Origin: Candidatus Solincola jinzensis
Lineage (GTDB): Bacteria; Actinomycetota; Geothermincolia; Geothermincolales; RBG-13-55-18
Assembly (NCBI GenBank): GCA_015711875.1
Contig: JACVJG010000027.1
Location: 1-12,700 of the forward strand
Reading direction: 5' to 3'
Length of the DNA stretch: 12,700 bases
A program made the translations under genes and the position numbers. The notes under the pieces were generated by a model. It was given only the letters and a program-made list of their open reading frames with translations. It made no database searches and was not told the DNA's origin. Shown piece by piece: positions 7,629 to 12,700 of this stretch (its first letter is position 1; each line of letters opens with the position of its first letter).

Positions 7629-7638
7629 AGGAGAGGAG
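7629..7638 (+). promoter_or_regulatory. Ribosome binding site that decides the oxidoreductase start
   Basis: AGGAGAGGAG overlaps the first in-frame ATG (7626) and lies correctly placed for the ATG at 7641: AGGAG 7629-7633 is seven bases before it. It also fits the ATG at 7647, with AGGAG 7634-7638 eight bases before. This argues against 7626 as the start. Confidence 0.7.
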
Positions 7639-7640
7639 TG

Positions 7641-8765
7641 ATGAAGATGAGGGTAGTGGCACTGGGAGGAGCCGGCATGATGGGGCGCTTCGCGGTCAAG
7701 GACCTGGCGTCCAGGGAGAGCGTGGAGGAGCTGCTCATCGCGGATTACAACCTCGAGGAGGCGGAGGCCCTTGCCCGAGAGCTGGGCCCTAAATGCCGCG
7801 CCTGCAAAGTGGACGCCAACGACCACGCCCAGATGGTGGAGACGGTGCGCGGCTTCGACGTGGCCATGGGCACCATCGGCCCCTTCTACAAGTACGAGAA
7901 GAAGGTGGCGAGCGCGTGCATCGAGGCGGGCGTCAACTACGTGAGCATCTGCGATGACTACGACGCGGCGGCCGAGTTCATGGCCCTGGACGAGGCGGCG
8001 AAAAAGGCGGGGGTGACCGCCATCACCGGCGTGGGGTGGACCCCGGGCATAACCAACGTCTTCGCGCGCCTGGCGGCGGATCAGCTCGATGAGGTGGACG
8101 AGATCGCCACCTCCTGGGCCTGCGACCCCGCGGACACCTCCGGCAAGGCCGTTACCCTGCATTACCTGCACGCTGTGACGGGGATGATCCCCTCCTACAT
8201 AGACGGCAGGATTCAGTACATAAAGGCGGGGTCGGGGCTGGAGAGGATCACCTTCCCGCCCACGGTGGGGGCGGTGGACTGCTTCCACGCCGGGCATCCG
8301 GAGCCGGTGACCATCCCGCGCTACATCAACTGCCGTTCCGTAACCCTCAAGGGCGGCCTCACGGACAAGTTGCTGGTGCAGCTCTGCAACCTCATAGTGG
8401 CTGCCAGGCTCACCGATACCGAGCGCAAAAAGGACATTGTGGGAGGTTTTTTCAACAAACTCCTGCCCTACCTCGAGAACATCGGCAAGCCGCCCGAGAC
8501 CTGCTCCGCATGCCGCACCGACGTCACGGGCAAAAAAGACGGCAAGTGGGTACATCTCGCCTATGGGGCCGCGGCCCACATGGACATGCTCACCTGCCTT
8601 CCGACCTCCATCGCGGTGCAGATGGTGGGGGAAGGCCTGGTGAAGGAGAAAGGAGCCCTGGCGCCGGAGGCCTGCCTGCCGCCGCAGGAGTTCCTGAAGA
8701 GACTGGCTGAAGGCGGCGTGCGCCTCTACGAGGGCGACGACATGGCCATCCCCCTTAAGATATGA
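7641..8765 (+). CDS. Saccharopine dehydrogenase family NAD(P)-dependent oxidoreductase
   Basis: A cytoplasmic Rossmann-fold oxidoreductase of 374 residues. The N-terminus has the dinucleotide-binding loop GGAGMMG (9-15), followed by an acidic residue (Asp35 in LLIADYN) at the end of the second strand. That position usually favours NAD over NADP, which is an inference. GPFYKYEKKVASACIEAGVNYVSI matches the family core, and the C-terminus (GALAPEACLPPQEFLKRL) resembles the end of saccharopine reductase-like proteins. Start choice: the ATG at 7641 (or 7647) has a well-spaced AGGAG, whereas the ATG at 7626 overlaps that site. TetR ends 19 bases upstream, so the pair is probably one operon under the operator at 6887-6914. 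The family covers lysine catabolism, carboxynorspermidine synthesis and lipid-related enzymes. The substrate cannot be assigned here, and no lysine pathway partner is present. Confidence 0.88.
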   Translation: MKMRVVALGGAGMMGRFAVKDLASRESVEELLIADYNLEEAEALARELGPKCRACKVDANDHAQMVETVRGFDVAMGTIGPFYKYEKKVASACIEAGVNYVSICDDYDAAAEFMALDEAAKKAGVTAITGVGWTPGITNVFARLAADQLDEVDEIATSWACDPADTSGKAVTLHYLHAVTGMIPSYIDGRIQYIKAGSGLERITFPPTVGAVDCFHAGHPEPVTIPRYINCRSVTLKGGLTDKLLVQLCNLIVAARLTDTERKKDIVGGFFNKLLPYLENIGKPPETCSACRTDVTGKKDGKWVHLAYGAAAHMDMLTCLPTSIAVQMVGEGLVKEKGALAPEACLPPQEFLKRLAEGGVRLYEGDDMAIPLKI

Positions 8766-8787
8766 TGCACGCGCCTCCCTTAAATGG

Positions 8788-11700
8788 TTAGAACCCAACC
8801 GTATCCGAACCGCCCTGGCAGGGTCCGAAGGAGCCCGAGTAATCGAAGTACATGGCCCGCTCGGCGAGCAGGGAGGGGGAGCCGTCGAGGGAAGTGACGC
8901 GCATGGAGAACTCCAGGGACTCCCGCTCCAGGACCTGGTTGGCGAAAACGGTGTTGCGGGAAAGAGGCGCGAGTTCCAGGGTCTGGGAAACCACCTCGCC
9001 GCTGGAGAGCACGTAATCTATGCGCGCTGCTTTGGCCTCGTCTGAGGTGTTCTGGATTAGCAGCCAGGTCTCGAAAAGCGAGCCGGTGTTTCCGGTGTAC
9101 CCCTCAGCGAAGAAGAACTGTGAGGCCGGCAGGGTGGCGCCCAAGCAGTTGTGTCCGCCCGCCCAGGCGGCGCGGTATTGGAAATACATGGCCCGTTCCA
9201 CCACCACCGGAAGGTCCGCGTGCACGTGAGCGCTTATCATCTGCCCCTCTCCCACGTTGGCGTCGGCGCTCACCGTCATGCGGCTGCGGGGCGTGGCCAC
9301 ATACTCGAATGCCCGGGTGCTCCCGTCGGGGAACATGTAGGTCACGGTGACCTCGGCGGCCCGGTCGTTGCGGTTAGCCACCAGGATCCACTCATCGAAG
9401 AGGCTGCCTTCCCAACCGGTGTATCCCTCCGCCAGGTACCAGTCATGGCTCGCCGCCGTGGCCGCCACCCCGTTGTGCCCTCCCGGCCAACGGTTGTTGT
9501 AGCTGAAGTACATGGCCCTCTCCGCCACCAGGGGAACATCCGATCGCAACAGGGCGCTCACCTCCCTGCCCTCTCCCACCTCGGCGTCCACGCTCACGCT
9601 GAGGCGATGGCGCGCTGGGACCAGGTATCGCGCGCCCTTTTCTTGCCCGTCGGGGAAAAGATAGGCCACCTCCACGTGGGCGTCCTCCCGGTTGGGGTTG
9701 AGCAGCAGTATCCATTCCTCGAAGGGGCTGCCGGAAGTGCCCGTGAAACCCTCGGCGAAGAACAGCTCCAGGCTGGGGGAAGTGACCCCGATCACGTCAT
9801 CACCCCCTAGGATACCCTGGTTCTGGTAATACATAGAGCGCTCGCACACGAAACCTTCCTCGCCCCGCACTATAGCCGCCACCCCGCTCTCGCCGGGCAT
9901 CTCAGCGTTCACGTATATGGTGCGGCGGCTGTGAGCGGGCAGGAGGTGCTGGAAATCTTTTTCCATGCCGCCCTCGGTGATGTAGGTCACGATCACGGCC
10001 ATGTCGTCGTCTCCCATGTTGCTCATGAGGATGTACTCGTCGAATCCGGGCTGGGTGCTGCCCTCCGCGAAATACCATGTTTTGGGAAGACCTGCCGCGG
10101 AGGCGTTGGCGCAGCTCGCCTCCAGGGGCGCGATGCCGTCCGCCTCCGCTCTGGCGAGGTTGCGGACAGCGGCGCCCAGAGGGAGCCCGTTACCCACCTG
10201 CACCGTGAAGGTCACCACGGCCTCCGCTCCCGGGGCGATAACGCCGGGCGCCTGACCGGGTGAGTTAACCCTCATCCCTGTCGCCAGGGGGCTGGTGCCG
10301 GCCACGTCCTGCACCGGCGTCCCGTTCAGGGTGGTGGTGCCGGAGACGTACCCGGTGTAGAGGGGCGGGGGATCGGTTAACCTGGCGCCGGAGGCGGCCG
10401 CGTTCCCGCCGTTGCGGAGGCGCAAGGTGTAGGTGATCACCGATCCTCTCATCACCTCACCCGCCGGACTGGGAGTTTTTGTCAAGGACAGGACCGGTTG
10501 ATAAGAGGCAACCTTGTTGACCGTTTTCGCGGTGACTCCGTATGGTTGCCCCTCGCAGGTCGCGAGCGCCTCGTTCGTTATCTCCGTTCCTCCCGGGGTG
10601 TCGGACGCGACCCTAACCTTTAAGGTGACGGTAGCGGAGGCGCCGGGAGGTATGACCCCGGGCGGACTGCCGGGCGCGTTCACGCTCAGCCCTGCCTGCA
10701 GAGGGCTTTCGCCGCCGATGTCGGGCACTGGAGCGCCGTTCAAGGTTGTAGACCCCGCAACATAAGAGGTGTTTTGCGGAACGGCGTCAGTAAGGAGCGA
10801 GCCCGAGGCCGCGCCGCCGCCGTTGTTGGAGACCGTGAGGGTATAGGTGATCTCCGCGCCTGCCCGCACCTCGCCGGAAGGTTGGGCGGCCTTTGCGAGA
10901 GAAAGCACGGGGTCGAGCGAGGACATGTACCCGATGGCGTAGTTGGTGGATGGGGAGTTGGTCCTGCCGGAGAACCACATCTTGAAGCGTGAGGCCTCGC
11001 CGTGGCCGTCGAAGGCGCTCGTGCTGTAGGCCACGCTTGGGGTGTAGGTGCGGACGTCTCTCCAGGCCACCCCGTCGCTGATATGGATGAGGGGGTTCCC
11101 GGGGTCGCGGGTCCAGTTGATGCCGTCGGGAGAGGTGGCATGGCCTATTCCCTGGTTGGCCCCTCCCGCGGGCCCGCTGCCCGAGTACCAGAGATGCCAC
11201 TCGCCTTCGACGCCGGGGATAACCGTGCCGAAGGTGGCGTAATCGCTGTCCCAGGCGCCCGCGGGACCGTGGTCGAAGACGGGCGCGTCCTCATATGGCG
11301 GCTGGTGATAACGGATCCAGTGGGCGCCGTCGCTGCTGTAGGCGAGGCCTATCACCTCCTGGCCGCCGGTGGTGGCGTCGTAATACATGGAGAAGGTGTA
11401 GTCGAAGGGATTGTTGCCGGAGTTGGAGGCGGAGGGGTTGTGGTGCACCGATACCGGGCCGTAGGTGCCCCGTTTCCAGTCCGTGCCGTATAGGCCGGAG
11501 ATCAGCGGGTAGGCGGAGTCCTGGGTGAGGGCCTGGTCGTTCACCCAGTTGACGCCGTCGGTGGAGTCGGCGGTGCGGATATCATCTATCACGTAGTCGA
11601 TATTCGGGCCGTCCCAATACCATATCTTGTAGAAATAGGGGCCGGCGCCGAACCCACCCGGGATGTAGAGAACCTGAGCGTGATATCCTCCGGAGGCTAT

Positions 11701-12084
11701 GCCCTGCATCTCCACCGGCGCCGACCAGTTGACCCCGTCGTCCGAGTAGGCCACCGCCTGATTGTGGCTCGCTCCCGGCGCCGATTCGTATCCCCCGTAC
11801 CACATTTTATAGTGATAAGCGGCTCCGTGCCCTGAGAACTTGCCCGGGTCGTAAAGAACGCAGGGATAGTAGGCGCGGTGGTCGGCCGGGTCATAGACGG
11901 GGTTGCCGGCATATTCACGCCAGGATATATCCGCCGCCGCGCTTCTCGTGCCGGATATGGCGATGATGGCGATGGCGAGGGTGGCAAGCAAGAGCAAGGC
12001 CATGGCGAAGGTAAGCGCGCGGCCTTTGCCGGAACGCCTTATCATAGCTTGCCTTGATAAGGGGAAGCGAGATACGCGTTTCAT
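8788..12084 (-). CDS. Secreted multidomain protein: beta-propeller, two DUF11 repeats, four YFAEGYTG domains
   Basis: This 1098-residue protein should be exported. A basic N-terminus precedes a hydrophobic core at about 23-43 and an Ala-rich cleavage region (SAAAD, 48-52). Residues about 52-392 form five repeated blades, each with a YKMWY-like strand and, in four of them, SxDGxxW. This suggests a five-bladed propeller like those of GH32/43/62/68/130-type glycosidases; catalytic acids could not be assigned. Two DUF11-type domains follow (about 393-522 and 529-658), then four domains of the type in the protease (from 669, 773, 881 and 989). There is no sorting motif or C-terminal helix. AGAGGGG (12091-12097 on the opposite strand) lies six bases before the ATG; Met14 is an alternative start. 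The 3' end converges with the oxidoreductase across only 22 bases, with no terminator visible between. Glycan hydrolysis, binding or adhesion are all possible. Confidence 0.9.
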   Translation of the reverse strand: MKRVSRFPLSRQAMIRRSGKGRALTFAMALLLLATLAIAIIAISGTRSAAADISWREYAGNPVYDPADHRAYYPCVLYDPGKFSGHGAAYHYKMWYGGYESAPGASHNQAVAYSDDGVNWSAPVEMQGIASGGYHAQVLYIPGGFGAGPYFYKIWYWDGPNIDYVIDDIRTADSTDGVNWVNDQALTQDSAYPLISGLYGTDWKRGTYGPVSVHHNPSASNSGNNPFDYTFSMYYDATTGGQEVIGLAYSSDGAHWIRYHQPPYEDAPVFDHGPAGAWDSDYATFGTVIPGVEGEWHLWYSGSGPAGGANQGIGHATSPDGINWTRDPGNPLIHISDGVAWRDVRTYTPSVAYSTSAFDGHGEASRFKMWFSGRTNSPSTNYAIGYMSSLDPVLSLAKAAQPSGEVRAGAEITYTLTVSNNGGGAASGSLLTDAVPQNTSYVAGSTTLNGAPVPDIGGESPLQAGLSVNAPGSPPGVIPPGASATVTLKVRVASDTPGGTEITNEALATCEGQPYGVTAKTVNKVASYQPVLSLTKTPSPAGEVMRGSVITYTLRLRNGGNAAASGARLTDPPPLYTGYVSGTTTLNGTPVQDVAGTSPLATGMRVNSPGQAPGVIAPGAEAVVTFTVQVGNGLPLGAAVRNLARAEADGIAPLEASCANASAAGLPKTWYFAEGSTQPGFDEYILMSNMGDDDMAVIVTYITEGGMEKDFQHLLPAHSRRTIYVNAEMPGESGVAAIVRGEEGFVCERSMYYQNQGILGGDDVIGVTSPSLELFFAEGFTGTSGSPFEEWILLLNPNREDAHVEVAYLFPDGQEKGARYLVPARHRLSVSVDAEVGEGREVSALLRSDVPLVAERAMYFSYNNRWPGGHNGVAATAASHDWYLAEGYTGWEGSLFDEWILVANRNDRAAEVTVTYMFPDGSTRAFEYVATPRSRMTVSADANVGEGQMISAHVHADLPVVVERAMYFQYRAAWAGGHNCLGATLPASQFFFAEGYTGNTGSLFETWLLIQNTSDEAKAARIDYVLSSGEVVSQTLELAPLSRNTVFANQVLERESLEFSMRVTSLDGSPSLLAERAMYFDYSGSFGPCQGGSDTVGF
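8836..10080 (-). repeat. Four tandem YFAEGYTG-type domains in the propeller protein
   Basis: The units lie at 9820-10080, 9499-9768, 9175-9444 and 8836-9120. Openings are TWYFAEGSTQPGFDEY, LFFAEGFTGTSGSPFEEW, WYLAEGYTGWEGSLFDEW and FFFAEGYTGNTGSLFETW. The last three share a small insertion with GSxF that the protease copies lack, so they form a distinct subgroup. Ends are CERSMYYQ, then AERAMYFSY, VERAMYFQY and AERAMYFDY. The middle two are followed by a (P/A)GGHN segment linking to the next unit. Confidence 0.85.
10111..10908 (-). repeat. Two DUF11-type beta-sandwich repeats
   Basis: Copy one (10519-10908) and copy two (10111-10500) both start PVLSL-K, contain EITYTL or VITYTL, and continue with LTD, YV-G-TTLNG and a PGVI-PGA segment ahead of the last strands. 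The pattern is that of the DUF11 / B_ant repeat family found in bacterial surface proteins, where it usually serves as a stalk. Confidence 0.85.
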
Positions 12085-12135
12085 CCGGGGCCCCTCTTTC
12101 CTTTCATGTTTTTTCGTGCTCCTCGGTTTCTCCCA

Positions 12136-12169
12136 GGCGTACGTTTCGGGTATCGACGTTTCAGACGCC
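12136..12169. other. Inverted GGCGT/ACGCC pair enclosing a repeated ACGTTTC
   Basis: GGCGT (12136-12140) and ACGCC (12165-12169) flank two direct copies of ACGTTTC (12141-12147 and 12156-12162) spaced 15 bases start to start. On the minus strand this lies some 50 bases before the propeller gene. It could be a structured leader or a binding site with tandem half-sites. Confidence 0.35.
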
Positions 12170-12222
12170 GCGCAAAAGCTCGTTACGGCCCTATAAGATT
12201 ATTTCGGGCTGACGTGAAAACG

Positions 12223-12239
12223 ACGAGAGGAAATCTCGT
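12223..12239. other. Small perfect hairpin ACGAGA/TCTCGT
   Basis: ACGAGA (12223-12228) and TCTCGT (12234-12239) form a 6-bp stem with a 5-base loop. On the minus strand a short T-run (CGTTTTC) follows, but it is too weak to call a terminator. Confidence 0.35.
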
Positions 12240-12387
12240 GGACGGTTCAGGCAAGGCGGAGAGCGGTCAGATGCGGAGGAAAAACGGAGAAAGGTAGCAC
12301 AGTGACGGCCGGCGTTCAATACGCATCTCAATCATGCGGGCGCGATCGCGCGACGGAGAAGGCAGAGCGCTGAAATAAACTCTCTAC

Positions 12388-12396
12388 TGGTATTAT
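12388..12396 (+). promoter_or_regulatory. Extended -10 promoter candidate for the gene at 12590
   Basis: TGGTATTAT (12388-12396) fits an extended -10 element with one mismatch in the hexamer. The upstream CTGAAA (12370-12375) is only a weak -35 at 15 bases. The site lies in the most AT-rich stretch of the neighbourhood and overlaps a tandem 9-mer TATTATATG (12391-12408), which offers a second -10 at 12400. Transcription from here would give a leader of about 187 bases. Confidence 0.5.
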
Positions 12397-12423
12397 ATGT
12401 ATTATATGTTTAGTTAGTTGCGG

Positions 12424-12572
12424 CTTATCGCCGGATTGGCCATCGAGAGGCGACCATAAGGCGTTTTAGCCGATTGGTGGGGCGACGGCGGCGTTGCGCC
12501 TCGTAAGGTCTGGTTCTCTGTGCTTTACGGTCATGTCTAGCGTGTCTTCAGGCGGACTTCCCGGCAAGGGAA
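12424..12572 (+). promoter_or_regulatory. Potentially structured 5' leader with three hairpins
   Basis: Hairpin one pairs CTTATCGCC (12424-12432) with GGCG-ACC-ATAAG (12449-12460), nine pairs with a 3-base bulge. Hairpin two pairs CGTAAGG (12502-12508) with CTTTACG (12523-12529), seven pairs including one G-T. Hairpin three pairs TTCCC (12558-12562) with GGGAA (12568-12572), ending six bases before the AGGAGG site. I could not match this to a riboswitch class I know. Confidence 0.4.
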
Positions 12573-12589
12573 ATATAGAGGAGGCGGCC

Positions 12590-12700
12590 ATGAGGCGTCC
12601 ATACGCGTTGTTCGGTGCTGTGGCGGCGATAGGTATGTTGGCGGCTTTTTCGCTGTGTTGTATGTGCTTTCCGGGCATGCCCGTTGCCTACGGTAACCCG
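12590..12700 (+). CDS. Start of a secreted or exported protein (3' end outside window)
   Basis: Only the first 37 residues are visible. AGGAGG (12579-12584) lies five bases before the ATG, a strong start signal. The peptide begins MRRPYALFGAV, with two arginines and then an almost unbroken hydrophobic stretch to about residue 24, two adjacent cysteines (SLCC), and PVAYGNP at the window edge. This is a signal peptide. The cysteines do not fit a standard lipobox, so a lipoprotein is unlikely. The frame stays open to the end. The gene is divergent from the propeller protein and preceded by a long, possibly structured leader. The mature protein and its function cannot be known from this window; another secreted protein would fit the neighbourhood. 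Confidence 0.75.
   Translation, partial: MRRPYALFGAVAAIGMLAAFSLCCMCFPGMPVAYGNP

Larger units (their letters stand above)
12085..12589. other. 505-base divergent intergenic region
   Basis: This region separates the minus-strand propeller gene from the plus-strand gene at 12590, and must hold promoters for both. It contains a stem with a repeated ACGTTTC, a small perfect hairpin, an AT-rich island with an extended -10 motif, and several hairpins in the presumed plus-strand leader. The longer open frames here have no recognisable protein features. Confidence 0.65.

Noticed and set aside
7527..8798. 423-codon open frame antisense to the oxidoreductase
   Set aside because: The sense frame has a clear Rossmann motif and family ending. 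The antisense product has no recognisable domain, is rich in His and Arg, and overlaps the propeller gene's 3' end.
12466..12678. 70-codon minus-strand frame at the right edge
   Set aside because: It overlaps the better supported plus-strand signal-peptide start at 12590, and its product has no recognisable features.
12590..12700. Lipoprotein signal peptide
   Set aside because: The cysteines in SLCC are not preceded by a standard lipobox (small residues at -1 and -2 after Leu), so an ordinary signal peptide is more likely.

Overview
The window is GC-rich, gene-dense bacterial chromosomal DNA with strong AGGAGG-type ribosome binding sites. The mix of fatty-acid (acyl-CoA) catabolism genes, a TetR regulator and large secreted proteins with tandem 'YFAEGYTG...FDTW' domains suggests an actinobacterial-type or related environmental lineage. 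That placement is an inference from gene style and is not proven by a marker gene.

Left part (1-3469, + strand): an acyl-CoA metabolism cluster. It holds the C-terminal two thirds of one acyl-CoA dehydrogenase, a complete thiolase (acetyl-CoA acetyltransferase family) and a second, complete acyl-CoA dehydrogenase. The genes are co-directional with gaps of 164-185 bases, and a clear intrinsic terminator at 3601-3630 closes the cluster. Together they can supply the dehydrogenation and thiolysis steps of beta-oxidation or a related acyl-CoA pathway. The hydratase and 3-hydroxyacyl-CoA dehydrogenase are not in the window.

Middle (3470-8765, + strand): after a 665-base gap without a convincing gene comes a secreted subtilisin-like (S8) protease. 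It has an intact catalytic triad and four C-terminal copies of a domain of about 100 residues. A spacer with two 32-base direct repeats follows, then a promoter with a perfect TTGACA -35 box that overlaps an 11-bp-arm inverted repeat. This looks like a self-regulated TetR promoter. TetR is followed immediately by a saccharopine dehydrogenase-family oxidoreductase, and the two probably form one operon.

Right part (8788-12700): on the minus strand, convergent with the oxidoreductase, lies a 1098-residue secreted protein. It combines a five-bladed beta-propeller head, two DUF11-type repeats and four copies of the same C-terminal domain as the protease. Divergent from it, behind a 505-base spacer with an AT-rich promoter-like island and three hairpins, a new secreted-protein gene begins at 12590 and runs off the window. 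The protease, the propeller protein and this truncated gene point to an extracellular or cell-surface region built from a shared domain module. I saw no CRISPR array, insertion sequence, tRNA or rRNA gene.
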